This document shows positions 34,727-43,908 of a stretch of 64,000 nt of DNA, in pieces. The position numbers were made by a program, and so were the translations under genes. Position 1 is the first letter of the stretch. Each line of letters starts with the position of its first letter. This stretch comes from an uncultured Alphaproteobacteria bacterium (GTDB lineage: Bacteria; Pseudomonadota; Alphaproteobacteria; Puniceispirillales; UBA1172). The notes beneath the pieces were generated by a model. It searched no databases. It saw nothing but the letters and a program-made list of their open reading frames with translations, and was not told where the DNA came from. The stretch spans positions 1,019,501 to 1,083,500 of the forward strand of contig OY288107.1 of assembly GCA_958431225.1 (NCBI GenBank), given 5' to 3'.

Positions 34727-36543
34727 AGAAAATTTTTGAAAACTTAAGCGCGCGACTTAAAACTTTTGGGGTGCGAATTTTGCCTTTCGTGCTTTGGCTT
34801 ATCGCTGTCATCGTGCGCTTGCTTGCGTTTATATGGCGGATGCTTGGCGGTATTTGGCGCAAGTTTTCGGTGCGCGTTCCCGTATTGGCAACGCCATTAG
34901 AACGCCAAGCATCAAAAATTGTTGGGGCGGTATTTAAGCTGCTAGGTGGTTTATGGGCGCGTATTGCCGCGCGTTTCCCCAATATGGCGGCGCGCTTAAA
35001 GGCATTATACAAAACCATTACCGCCCCTATCTACACCGCCATTTACACCGATGCTGATGGCGTGGAAAAAGTTGCCGCCGAACGTGTTGACCCCGATGCG
35101 CCTCTGCCGCCTTCGGATGCTGACCTAGAAGCCGCCGAAGCTGACGCCGCCGAACAAGGGCCGCCGCCGACCCTGTGGCAACGCATCAAGTTAAAAATTT
35201 ATTTTTTCTTTTTCCCGCCGCCGACTTTGATGCCGGTGCAGCTGGTCACCCCCGAAGTGGATATGGAAGCCGCATCGCAGCCCCTGCCGTTGCGGGGGCA
35301 GTTGATTTATATGCTCATCGGGCTGTTCTTTTTGATTGCCGTCATCTGGGCGGCGTTCACCAATATTGATGAGGTGGTGCGCGCCGAAGGTGCGGTGGTG
35401 CCGAGCGAAAATGTCAAAGTGGTGCAATCGCGCTTGCCCGGGTCGGTGACCGATATTCGCGTCAAACTAGGCGACCGCGTTGAAGAAGAACAAGTGCTGT
35501 TCAAAATTGAAGACGAGGATGTTAAAGCCAATTTCGCCGATAATGAAATCCAACGCCTCACCGCCTTGGCGAGCATCGCCCGCCTTGAAGCCGAATCGCG
35601 GGGCGAGACCACATTGGTGATGCCGGCGTGGCTCATTGAAGCCGCCCCCGAAGCCGCGACCCAAGAGGAACAGGTGTTTGCTAGCCGTGTGCGCGCCCTT
35701 GATAATGAGCGCAGTGTCATCACCCAACAGATTGAAACCTTGCGCCGTGCCATTGAAGTGCAGAACGCCGAGGAAAAATTAGCCACCCGCCAATTAGAGC
35801 CTATCGCCGCCGAGCGCGATATTATCAAGCCGTTGGTGGAGGCAGGGCATGAGCCGAAATTGGCTTTGATTAATTTGGAGGCGCGTTATCAAGAAACCCT
35901 TGGGCGTGCCGATAAAGCCCGCCTTGAAGCCATCCATATGAGTTCCGAATTAGCCACCCAAGAACGCCGCCTTGCCGCGCTCTATACCAATTTTCAAGCC
36001 GATGCCGAAACGCGGCTGATTGAAGCCCGCCTCACCGCCGCCCAAGCCGAAGCCCGCCTTGAAGCCTTGCGCGGTAAAGTCCAGCAAACCGAAGTCAAAG
36101 CCCCGGTCAAAGGCACGATTTCGGCGGTGCATTTTTCCACCATCGGCGGTGTCGTTGATGCCGGGGCAGTGCTGGCAGAAATTGTGCCGATTGAACAAGA
36201 AATCACCGTGGAAGCGCGCATCTTAACGCAAGATGTCGCCGATATTTTCCCGGGGCAAAAAGTGCGCGTGTCGCTATCGGCGTATGATGTGGCGCGCTAT
36301 GGCACCGTGGAAGGCTTTGTCGAAAAAATCGCCAGCAACAGCACCCAACCCGATAACCAACCCCCCTATTATCAGACCATGATAAAAATTCCTGACCCGG
36401 TGTTTCAACAATCGCAACTGCGCCCGGATATCGTGCCGGGGATGCCGGTGGTGGTTGATGTGTTGGGGGGTAAGCGCACGGTGCTTGGCTATGTGCTATC
36501 GCCGATTCAACGTGCTAGCACCATTGTCTTCCGCGAGAAATAA
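34723..36543 (+). CDS. HlyD-family periplasmic adaptor with long N-terminal extension
   Basis: 606 residues. The recognised part starts with a membrane helix at about residues 196-216 (MLIGLFFLIAVIWAAF), then biotinyl-lipoyl-like and long coiled-coil segments and a C-terminal HlyD barrel (EVKAPVKGTISAVHF, then GMPVVVDVLGGKRTVLGYVLSPIQR). Before it lie roughly 190 extra residues: a hydrophobic/aromatic segment, Ala/Pro/Asp-rich linkers and FFFFPPPTLMPVQ. Adaptors of this family usually start 20-60 residues before their only membrane helix, so the extension is unusual. It bridges the ABC and TolC components. Confidence 0.88.
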   Translation: MKKIFENLSARLKTFGVRILPFVLWLIAVIVRLLAFIWRMLGGIWRKFSVRVPVLATPLERQASKIVGAVFKLLGGLWARIAARFPNMAARLKALYKTITAPIYTAIYTDADGVEKVAAERVDPDAPLPPSDADLEAAEADAAEQGPPPTLWQRIKLKIYFFFFPPPTLMPVQLVTPEVDMEAASQPLPLRGQLIYMLIGLFFLIAVIWAAFTNIDEVVRAEGAVVPSENVKVVQSRLPGSVTDIRVKLGDRVEEEQVLFKIEDEDVKANFADNEIQRLTALASIARLEAESRGETTLVMPAWLIEAAPEAATQEEQVFASRVRALDNERSVITQQIETLRRAIEVQNAEEKLATRQLEPIAAERDIIKPLVEAGHEPKLALINLEARYQETLGRADKARLEAIHMSSELATQERRLAALYTNFQADAETRLIEARLTAAQAEARLEALRGKVQQTEVKAPVKGTISAVHFSTIGGVVDAGAVLAEIVPIEQEITVEARILTQDVADIFPGQKVRVSLSAYDVARYGTVEGFVEKIASNSTQPDNQPPYYQTMIKIPDPVFQQSQLRPDIVPGMPVVVDVLGGKRTVLGYVLSPIQRASTIVFREK

Positions 36544-36650
36544 GACACTAGTGCCGCCGCCCAGTGCCACGACATCACCGGCGCGATTTGTCGCATCGCC
36601 TTTGGGCGATAATGTGCTATGTTGGCGCAACACAGAATTGGGGTGATGTT

Positions 36651-37886
36651 ATGCCAGAATGGGCGAAGCGGATTTTTGACGACAGATTAGCGGATTTGCA
36701 TCGCCAGCAGCGCTATCGGCATTTTGCCGAACTTGAGCGCATTGCCGGGCGGCATCCCTATGCGCGTTGGCACGGGGGGGATGGCGTGCGCGAGGTGATT
36801 CTGTGGTGTTCCAATGATTATCTGGGCATGGGGCAATCGGAGTTAGTGCGCGACAGCATGCGCGATGGTTTGCTTGAAGGCGGCGGGGCTGGGGGGACGC
36901 GCAATATTGCTGGTAATAGCCATGCTTTGATGGAACTTGAACGCGAATTGGCTGACCTGCACGGCAAGCAAGGCGCGCTGGTATTTTCTAGCGGTTATGT
37001 GGCTAATGATGCCAGCCTTTCCACGCTGATTAGCATGCTTGATGGGGTTAAGGTTTTTTCCGATGCCGGCAATCATGCGTCTATGATTAGCGGTATCCGC
37101 CGTGCGCATGCCGATAAGGTGATTTTTCGCCATAATGATATGGCGCATTTGGAAGAACTCTTGGCGGCAGAACCGCATGCACGTCCTAAAATGATTGTTT
37201 TTGAGTCGGTCTATTCCATGGATGGCGATATCGCGCCTATGGGGGAGATTGTCGCGCTTGCCAAAAAATATGACGCGCTGACCTATTGCGATGAGGTGCA
37301 TGGGGTGGGGCTTTATGGCGCCCAAGGCGGCGGGGTTGCCGAAGCCATGGGGGTGGCTGATGCCATTGATGTCATTCAAGGCACGCTAGGCAAAGCCATC
37401 GGCGTCATGGGCGGGTATATTGCCGCCGATGCCGTGCTTTGCGATGTTGTGCGGAGTTATGGGGCGGGATTTATTTTCACCACCGCTTTGCCCCCGGTAT
37501 TGGCGCGGGGGGCATTGGCTAGCATCCGCCATCTGCGCCAATCCGAAAGCGAACGTTTGGCACAGCGGCGTCAAGTGCAACACCTCAAAAGCAAATTGCA
37601 AGGGGCGGGGTTTTCGGTGTTAAAAGGCGAATCACATATCGTGCCGTTGATGATTGGCGATGCCGCTTTATGTCGTGCCATTGCTGACCGCCTTTTACAC
37701 GAACATGGCATGTATATTCAGCCTATCAATTATCCCACCGTGCCTGTGGGGAGCGAACGTTTGCGCATCACCCCGGGACCTTACCATGATGATGCGATGA
37801 TTGATGCTTTGCTGGCGGCATTGCTTGAAGTAGTCGCATACCTTAATGCCAATGAAATTTTATTGCTTCGGCATCGCACCGGCTAG
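36651..37886 (+). CDS. hemA: 5-aminolevulinate synthase
   Basis: 411 residues of the alpha-oxoamine synthase family, in which 5-aminolevulinate synthase uses PLP to condense succinyl-CoA and glycine. The PLP-lysine motif is GTLGKAIGVMGGY; upstream YCDEVHGVGLYG and downstream FIFTTALPP are conserved. The ATG at 36651 has GGGGTGA before it; an earlier in-frame start at 36564 adds an unlikely leader. The C4 route to haem is typical of alphaproteobacteria. It converges with the M23 peptidase gene and shares 27 bases. Confidence 0.94.
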   Translation: MPEWAKRIFDDRLADLHRQQRYRHFAELERIAGRHPYARWHGGDGVREVILWCSNDYLGMGQSELVRDSMRDGLLEGGGAGGTRNIAGNSHALMELERELADLHGKQGALVFSSGYVANDASLSTLISMLDGVKVFSDAGNHASMISGIRRAHADKVIFRHNDMAHLEELLAAEPHARPKMIVFESVYSMDGDIAPMGEIVALAKKYDALTYCDEVHGVGLYGAQGGGVAEAMGVADAIDVIQGTLGKAIGVMGGYIAADAVLCDVVRSYGAGFIFTTALPPVLARGALASIRHLRQSESERLAQRRQVQHLKSKLQGAGFSVLKGESHIVPLMIGDAALCRAIADRLLHEHGMYIQPINYPTVPVGSERLRITPGPYHDDAMIDALLAALLEVVAYLNANEILLLRHRTG

Positions 37887-38687
37887 GCGTTGGGGGTCGA
37901 GGCGTTTATCGCGCCAATTTACCCGCCAATCTAAATGCGCGCCGGTGGAACGTCCGCTTGAACCCACCGCCCCGATGACATCGCCTTGGGCGACCGCCAT
38001 ATTTTCCTTAACCGCCACGCTGTCTAAATGCAAAAACGTGGAACTGACCCCATGCCCGTGGTCAATGATGATGGTGTTGCCGGTGAAATAGAGATCATCC
38101 ACCAAGCGCACGATGCCTGCCGCCGGGGCGATGATGGGGGTGCCTTTGGGGGCGGCGATGTCTATGCCGTAATGGGGGGTGCGGGGGGCGCCGTTTAAGA
38201 TGCGCCTTGAACCATAAATGCCGGTGATGATGCCCTCTACCGGCCAGAGGAAATTGCTTTGCCATGCGTCTAAATTGGATATGATGGCGCGCGCCTCTAT
38301 GACGGCTTGGCGGTCGCGGGCGATGCGCTCCAAAACTTCTTGGGGCGGGGTGACCATGTTGGCGGGTAAGCCATCAATGCGTTGGGTTTTGTAGGCGCGT
38401 TTGCTTGGGGTTAGGGTTAGGGTTTTGATGGTGCCATCAGGGAGGCTGGCGGTTAGGGTGATGCTGGTGCTATCATCGCGGTGGAAGCCGATGACCATAA
38501 GACCATTGCTGGCAACGGGTAGAATTTCATCATTGAGGCGGATGATGGCTTCGGGGTGGGTTTTGAGGATGAGCATGCCCCCCTGTATCGCCGCGCCCCG
38601 CCATATTTCAAGGGCATGGGTTGGCGATGCGCCCCCGCCCAAAAGTATCAAAAAACATACTGCTAAAAAAAACCGCATTTTTCGCAT
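37860..38687 (-). CDS. M23-family metallopeptidase (LytM-like)
   Basis: 275 residues with a signal peptide (MRFFLAVCFLILLGGGASPTHA) and a C-terminal peptidase M23 domain: HYGIDIAAPKGTPIIAPAAG (first Zn ligand pair His, Asp) and GRSTGAHLDWRVNW. Where the usual second motif is HxH, this protein has HLD, so the third Zn ligand His is replaced by Asp. This also occurs in other alphaproteobacterial members and may mean a weaker or scaffold-only enzyme. It probably acts on the peptidoglycan in the periplasm. Its 3' end overlaps hemA. Confidence 0.88.
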   Translation of the reverse strand: MRKMRFFLAVCFLILLGGGASPTHALEIWRGAAIQGGMLILKTHPEAIIRLNDEILPVASNGLMVIGFHRDDSTSITLTASLPDGTIKTLTLTPSKRAYKTQRIDGLPANMVTPPQEVLERIARDRQAVIEARAIISNLDAWQSNFLWPVEGIITGIYGSRRILNGAPRTPHYGIDIAAPKGTPIIAPAAGIVRLVDDLYFTGNTIIIDHGHGVSSTFLHLDSVAVKENMAVAQGDVIGAVGSSGRSTGAHLDWRVNWRDKRLDPQRLAGAMPKQ

Positions 38688-38738
38688 GACCTATTTCCCG
38701 TTCTTGCCAAATTTTACCGAAGCCATTATGCTGGAAAT

Positions 38739-40706
38739 ATGCATGAAAAGCAATTATCATCAATGCTCTGGGCACCCGATGCGGCGTATATTTCGGCTAG
38801 TCAAGTCGCGGATTTTGCGCGCTATATTGTGGAGCAAGGCGCCGCGGATTGGGGCGGCGATTTTCATGTTCTTTGGCAATGGTCGGTGCAACACCCGACG
38901 CGGTTTTGGGATTATTTATGGGATTGGCATGGGATTATTGGCGACAAGGGCGATGTGATTTTGGACGCGCCCGATGAAATGCGTGGGGGGCAGTTTTACC
39001 CGCAGGGGCGTATCAATTATGCCGAGAATCTTTTGATTGATTGTGATTATTCTTGTGCAATAGTTTTTTTTACTGAGGATGGCAAGCGTTGTGCGTTGAG
39101 CCGTCGGGAGCTTTATCAACAGGTCATGACACTGGCGGGGTGGTTGCAGGCGCAAGGCATAAAAAAAGGCGACCGCGTTGCTGCCTATGCCCCCAATATT
39201 CCCGAGACCATCATTTTGTTTTTGGCGTGTGCGGTGATTGGGGCGGTGTTTTCATCGTGCTCTAGCGATTTTGGCGCAAAAGGCGTGTTGGACCGCTTCG
39301 GGCAGATTGCGCCGAAATTGCTGATGGTGACGGATGGTTATCGCTATAATGGCAAGGCCATTGATCGCCGTGCTATCAATCGTGATGTGGCGGATGCCAT
39401 GCCTTCGGTGGAAATTTTGTTGGTTGTGCCGTTTTTGGATGCGGATTACCAAGCCCGAGAGGGAGAAATTTTGTTTAGTGAGGCATTGGCGCATGCTAGC
39501 CCGGCGCGCAGTTTTACGGTTTTGGGCTTTAATGACCCGCTTTATATCCTGTATTCTTCAGGGACGACTGGCGCGCCGAAATGTATTGTGCATGGGCATG
39601 GGGGGACGCTGATTCAACATATCAAAGAACATCGGCTTCATTGCGACCACGCCCACGGCGACATTGTGTTTTATTTTACGACTTGTGGCTGGATGATGTG
39701 GAATTGGTTGGTGTCGGCATTGGGGGTGGGGGCGGCGATTGTGCTTTATGAGGGCGCGCCGTTTTTTCCTGATGCCGGGGCGTTGTGGCGGCTGGCGGCG
39801 GCGGAGGGATGGACGAGTTTTGGGGCTTCGGCAAAATTCCTTGATGCTACGCGCAAAAGCGGTTATCGCCCCGCCGAACACGTGGATTTATCGGCATTAA
39901 AGCGTATTTTTTCTACGGGTTCGCCCCTGACTGAAGACGGCTTTGCTTTCACCTATGATGCCATCAAGCGCGATGTGCATTTGGCTAGCATCACTGGCGG
40001 TACTGATTTGGTGTCGTGCTTCGCTTTGGGGGCGCCGACTCTGCCCGTCTATAGCGGCGAGATTCAAACGCGCGGGCTAGGGATGGCGGTGGAAATATGG
40101 GATGCCGATGGCGCGCCGATTACCGATACCCCGGGCGAACTTGTTTGTGTAAAACCCTTTCCTTCTATGCCCATCGGTTTTTGGCACGATGCTGATGGCA
40201 GTAAATATCGCGCCGCTTATTTTGAACATTTTCCCGGCATCTGGCGGCATGGCGATTGGGCGCGTCTTACCGCACATGCGGGGATTGTTGTGCATGGGCG
40301 TTCGGATGCCACGCTCAATCCCGGGGGGGTGCGGATTGGCACGGCAGAAATCTATCGGCACGTGGAAGCGTTTGATGAAATCAGCGAAGCCCTCGTCGTT
40401 GGGCAGAATACCTTGCACGATGGCGCGCATGATGTGCGGGTGATTCTCTTTGTCTGCTTGAAGGCGGGTTCGGTGTTGGATGATGCGCTCAAAACCGCGC
40501 TGTGCCAAGCGATTCGCGCGGGGGCTACCCCCCGCCATGTGCCTTATGCCATCATCGCTTGCCCGGATATTCCGCGCACACGTTCCGGCAAAATTTCCGA
40601 ATTAGCCGTGCGCGCGATGCTGGACGGCAAACCCATCAGCAATAGCGAAGCGTTAAGTAATCCGGAATCACTTGCTTTTTTCGGTGCATGTGAAATAGTG
40701 CCGTGA
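38739..40706 (+). CDS. Acetoacetyl-CoA synthetase
   Basis: 655 residues of the adenylate-forming (ANL) family. The phosphate-loop YSSGTTGAPKCIVHGHGGTLIQHIKEH and the N-terminal LWAPDAAYI...FYPQGRINYAENLL segment are specific for acetoacetyl-CoA synthetase; the A8 Lys near the C-terminus is in RTRSGKISELAVR. It activates acetoacetate to acetoacetyl-CoA in the cytoplasm, which the thiolase at 57483 could cleave to acetyl-CoA. Start ATG at 38739, followed by trxB after four bases. Confidence 0.93.
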   Translation: MHEKQLSSMLWAPDAAYISASQVADFARYIVEQGAADWGGDFHVLWQWSVQHPTRFWDYLWDWHGIIGDKGDVILDAPDEMRGGQFYPQGRINYAENLLIDCDYSCAIVFFTEDGKRCALSRRELYQQVMTLAGWLQAQGIKKGDRVAAYAPNIPETIILFLACAVIGAVFSSCSSDFGAKGVLDRFGQIAPKLLMVTDGYRYNGKAIDRRAINRDVADAMPSVEILLVVPFLDADYQAREGEILFSEALAHASPARSFTVLGFNDPLYILYSSGTTGAPKCIVHGHGGTLIQHIKEHRLHCDHAHGDIVFYFTTCGWMMWNWLVSALGVGAAIVLYEGAPFFPDAGALWRLAAAEGWTSFGASAKFLDATRKSGYRPAEHVDLSALKRIFSTGSPLTEDGFAFTYDAIKRDVHLASITGGTDLVSCFALGAPTLPVYSGEIQTRGLGMAVEIWDADGAPITDTPGELVCVKPFPSMPIGFWHDADGSKYRAAYFEHFPGIWRHGDWARLTAHAGIVVHGRSDATLNPGGVRIGTAEIYRHVEAFDEISEALVVGQNTLHDGAHDVRVILFVCLKAGSVLDDALKTALCQAIRAGATPRHVPYAIIACPDIPRTRSGKISELAVRAMLDGKPISNSEALSNPESLAFFGACEIVP

Positions 40707-40710
40707 GGTT

Positions 40711-41685
40711 ATGGAAAAGCAACACGAAAATCTGATTATTATTGGCACCGGGGCGGCGGGATTGACCGCGGCGATTTATGCGGCGCGGGCGAATCTAAAG
40801 CCGTTAGTGCTGGCAGGATTACAACCCGGCGGGCAATTAACGATTACGAGTGATGTGGAAAATTACCCGGGCTTTGCTGAGGCGATTCAAGGTCCGTGGC
40901 TCATGGAGCAGATGCAGAAACAAGCCGAAAATGTCGGGGCGCGGATTCTCTATGACCTCATCGCGGGCGTGGATTTTGCCAAAACGCCTTTTTGTTTAAT
41001 GGGCGATAGTGGCGCGCAATATCATACGGATAGCGTTATCATTGCCACCGGGGCGCAGGCGCGCTGGTTGGGCTTGGAAAGCGAGACGCGCTTTCATGGC
41101 AAGGGGGTGTCGGCGTGTGCGACTTGTGATGGGTTTTTCTATCGTGGTAAAAAAGTCGCCGTCATTGGCGGCGGCAATAGTGCCGTTGAGGAGGCGCTTT
41201 ACCTGTCCAATATCTGCGAATCTGTGACGCTCATCCATCGGCGCGACCATCTACGCGCCGAACAATTATTACAAACGCGCCTCATGGCGACGCCGAATAT
41301 CAATATCATGTGGAATCATGTTGTTGATGAAGTGTTGGGAGACAGCGGGTCCGCTGGCGGGTCCGCTGGTGGCATGGGGGGCGGGGTGACGGGGTTGCGG
41401 CTGGCATCAACCTTGGATGCTTCCGCCCAAAAACTTGCGGTTGATGGGGTGTTTGTTGCTATCGGGCATGACCCGGCGACAAGCGTGTTTAAGGATGCTA
41501 TCGCCCTTGATGCCGAGGGGTATATTATTACTGAGGCGGGAGGGGTGCATAGTTCGGTGGCGGGGGTTTTTGCCGCCGGCGATTGCGTGGATAAAATCTA
41601 TCGCCAAGCCGTGACCGCCGCCGGTATGGGGTGCATGGCGGCACTTGATGCCGAAAAATTTTTAGCGGAACAACGCATGCGTTAA
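40711..41685 (+). CDS. trxB: Thioredoxin-disulfide reductase
   Basis: 324 residues with the FAD motif IIGTGAAGLTAAIYAARA, redox-active CATC (SACATCDGFF) at about residues 133-140, NADPH motif VIGGGNSAVEEALYL and C-terminal FAAGDCVDKIYRQAVTAAG. It transfers electrons from NADPH to thioredoxin. A 12-base tandem duplication at 41345-41368 adds GSAGGSAGG-like residues in a surface loop. It starts four bases after acetoacetyl-CoA synthetase and its end overlaps the convergent cold-shock gene by four bases. Confidence 0.95.
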   Translation: MEKQHENLIIIGTGAAGLTAAIYAARANLKPLVLAGLQPGGQLTITSDVENYPGFAEAIQGPWLMEQMQKQAENVGARILYDLIAGVDFAKTPFCLMGDSGAQYHTDSVIIATGAQARWLGLESETRFHGKGVSACATCDGFFYRGKKVAVIGGGNSAVEEALYLSNICESVTLIHRRDHLRAEQLLQTRLMATPNINIMWNHVVDEVLGDSGSAGGSAGGMGGGVTGLRLASTLDASAQKLAVDGVFVAIGHDPATSVFKDAIALDAEGYIITEAGGVHSSVAGVFAAGDCVDKIYRQAVTAAGMGCMAALDAEKFLAEQRMR

Positions 41686-42197
41686 TCTTCATCCGTCTTG
41701 GCATCATCATTTATGAGTAGGCGAATCGTTTTGATTTGATAGCCCTTCTCGCCGTCCTCAATGGTGACTAATAGATTCTGGTCGGTATAGATGGTGGATA
41801 AGCCATTTTCTTCAATCATGCGCGCATGCACGAAAATATCTTGGTCGTAGCCTTCAACCTCAACAAAGCCATAGCCGCGGGTTTCGTTGAAGAATTTTAC
41901 ATACGCCACATGTTCATTAGCAGCGGGGGCGGTAGCGATGCGGCTACTATCCACGGGCGCACGTTCAATGCCGAATAGCGTATCAACAATGGCGCCGCGG
42001 GGGGAATCGGTGACGGTCACTTTGACGATATCATCAATGAGCAAGCGGTTAAGCCCGAATTGATTCAAAGTGGTGCGGTGGATAAATACTTCTTCGCCAT
42101 CCACTTCAATAAATCCGTAGCCCAGCCGTTCGCTGAACCATTTGACCGTGCCGTCGGTTAGTTTTGTGCCTTCGGCGATGATGGGGTGGGTGTTCAT
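41682..42197 (-). CDS. Cold-shock protein with two CSD domains
   Basis: 171 residues with two cold-shock domains: TDGTVKWFSERLGYGFIEVDGEEVFIHRTTL in the N-terminal half and AYVKFFNETRGYGFVEVEGYDQDIFVHARMI in the C-terminal half, including the RNP1 (GYGF) and RNP2 (VFIH/IFVH) motifs in each. The double-domain form is common in alphaproteobacteria. These proteins bind single-stranded RNA/DNA and act as RNA chaperones. The intergenic space to pyrF is about 130 bases. Confidence 0.92.
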   Translation of the reverse strand: MNTHPIIAEGTKLTDGTVKWFSERLGYGFIEVDGEEVFIHRTTLNQFGLNRLLIDDIVKVTVTDSPRGAIVDTLFGIERAPVDSSRIATAPAANEHVAYVKFFNETRGYGFVEVEGYDQDIFVHARMIEENGLSTIYTDQNLLVTIEDGEKGYQIKTIRLLINDDAKTDED

Positions 42198-42324
42198 GGC
42201 TACATATTCCCAATACGTTCAATAAAAGGGCAACTACTCAAGGATGGCGGTCAGATATTTACCATCCCCATTAAAATTATAGCCTATTGCATCAGCATTA
42301 AAAAACATTTTTGTTAGCAAAATT

Positions 42325-43197
42325 TTAGCGCAAGGCGGTGATGGTGCGTTCAATTTTTGTGCGAATCACCCGGCGCCAATCGGCTAAATTTTTAGCATCC
42401 ATGGCATCATCGGGCATGGTTAGGGCGCGTGCCGAATTGACGATGCCGCCTTCCCAACCTTCCTCCCCTCGCACCAAGCCGGCGCACGCATCCGCCGCCC
42501 CGCCGCCTTGTGCGCCAAAGCCGGGGATGAGGAATAAGGCGGCGGGTAATTGGCGCCGCATGGCGGCGGCCTCGATGGCATACTGCGCCCCCATGACGAC
42601 GCCGATGGAGCTAAAGCCCGATGCGTCAATGGCGTTATCTATCAAAGGCTTAAGCATATCAGCCACGTGATGAAAAAGCGGTTTGCCATTTTCTAAATTG
42701 CACATCTGGATGTCGTTTGAGCCTTGGTTGCTGGTGCGCAGGAGGATGAATAATCCTGCCTCGGTTGCGGCGGCTTTTTCGGTGAATGGCACTAGACTAT
42801 CTAGCCCTAAATAGGGGTTGATGGTGAGGGCATCGGCGCCGAAATTGGCACCCGCGCCGAGCCATGCTTCGGCGTAGGCGGCGGCGGTACTATCAATGTC
42901 GCCGCGCTTGGCATCCATGATGGTGAGCAGTCCTTCGCCCCGCGCCCCCTGCGACAATTCGCGCAACACCGCAAACCCCTCAACCCCCAATTTCTCAAAC
43001 AATGCCACTTGTGGTTTGATAACCGGCACCTGCCCGGCTAATAGGGGCAGTAATTCAAATACCCAATCGCGTACGCTGTGCGTTGCCGATTTTTGCCGAA
43101 ATAATTTGGGGATGCGGTCTAAATGCGGGTCAATGCCCGCACATAGCACCGAATTGCGCGCGCGAATCGCCTCGGTTAATTTTTCGGCAAATGCCAT
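42325..43197 (-). CDS. pyrF: Orotidine 5'-phosphate decarboxylase, type 2
   Basis: 290 residues. The catalytic motif MDAKRGDIDSTAAAYAEAWLG (Asp-Lys-Asp) and N-terminal NSVLCAGIDPHLDRIP identify orotidine-5'-phosphate decarboxylase of the longer type 2 group, which makes UMP in de novo pyrimidine synthesis. It starts one base after the gapR-like gene stop, so the two are co-transcribed. Confidence 0.93.
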   Translation of the reverse strand: MAFAEKLTEAIRARNSVLCAGIDPHLDRIPKLFRQKSATHSVRDWVFELLPLLAGQVPVIKPQVALFEKLGVEGFAVLRELSQGARGEGLLTIMDAKRGDIDSTAAAYAEAWLGAGANFGADALTINPYLGLDSLVPFTEKAAATEAGLFILLRTSNQGSNDIQMCNLENGKPLFHHVADMLKPLIDNAIDASGFSSIGVVMGAQYAIEAAAMRRQLPAALFLIPGFGAQGGGAADACAGLVRGEEGWEGGIVNSARALTMPDDAMDAKNLADWRRVIRTKIERTITALR

Positions 43198-43198
43198 G

Positions 43199-43498
43199 TT
43201 AGAGCAACCCCACCGCCTCGCGGTAGATTTTTAGCAATTCATCGCGCTCGCTCAGCTCGCTGCGGTCCATGGCGCGCAGTTTGACGATTTGGCGCATGAT
43301 TTTGGGGTGGTAACCGCTGGCTTTGGCTTCACTATAGACCTCGCGGATGTCGGTGAGGATGGCGGCTTTGTCTTCCTCAAGGCGTTCAATGCGTTCAATG
43401 AAATTACGAAGGGTGTCGTCGCCTTGATTTTCTGAAGCGGGATTCGTCCCTGAAGGGTTTTCCGTGGCGGGGCTGGTAGGTGAAGATTCGTCCATCAT
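43199..43498 (-). CDS. gapR: GapR-family (DUF2312) nucleoid-associated protein
   Basis: 99 residues. After a Ser/Pro/Glu-rich disordered head, the C-terminal 70 residues match DUF2312: DTLRNFIERIERLEEDKAAILTDIREVYSEAKASGYHPKIMRQIVKLRAMD, the coiled-coil core of GapR, which in Caulobacter binds overtwisted DNA. The start at 43498 (ATGATG) has AAAGGAAC upstream. It sits between DUF1244 and pyrF in one transcript. Confidence 0.92.
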   Translation of the reverse strand: MMDESSPTSPATENPSGTNPASENQGDDTLRNFIERIERLEEDKAAILTDIREVYSEAKASGYHPKIMRQIVKLRAMDRSELSERDELLKIYREAVGLL

Positions 43499-43511
43499 AA
43501 AAAAGTTCCTT

Positions 43512-43802
43512 TTAAGATTCGTTGCGTTTCTGTAATGCCGCGAGTTGTTCCGGCGTGGCTTCGCTTTGGTGTTTGGCTTTCCATTCGGCATAGGGCATAC
43601 CATAGATGAATTGTTGCGCGGTGTCTTTATCCACTGGCGCACCGGCTTCGGCGGCGGCGTCGCCATACCAACGCGCTAGGCAGTTGCGACAGAAACCGCC
43701 TAGATTCATCAGGTCAATATTCTGCACATCACTGCGCTTTTGTAGATGGTCTATCAGCCGGCGTAATACTGCCGCTTCAATTTTGGCGTTTTGGTCGGTC
43801 AT
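43512..43802 (-). CDS. DUF1244-domain protein
   Basis: 96 residues recognised as DUF1244 by RRLIDHLQKRSDVQNIDLMNLGGFCRNCLARWYGDAA. The Cys pair CRNC may bind metal. The function is unknown. It is the first gene of the DUF1244-gapR-pyrF transcript, with 13 bases between it and gapR, and is divergent from the methylmalonyl-CoA mutase operon; the 106-base divergent intergenic region presumably holds both promoters. Confidence 0.9.
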   Translation of the reverse strand: MTDQNAKIEAAVLRRLIDHLQKRSDVQNIDLMNLGGFCRNCLARWYGDAAAEAGAPVDKDTAQQFIYGMPYAEWKAKHQSEATPEQLAALQKRNES

Positions 43803-43908
43803 GGTGTCTCCTTTGCGTTAGGTAGAGATTTGCCACTCTATTAACATAATGACAAGTAATTTTTGATTGCGTCAGCGAATTGCTTTGCCTAGATTTAAGA
43901 AAGAGGCA

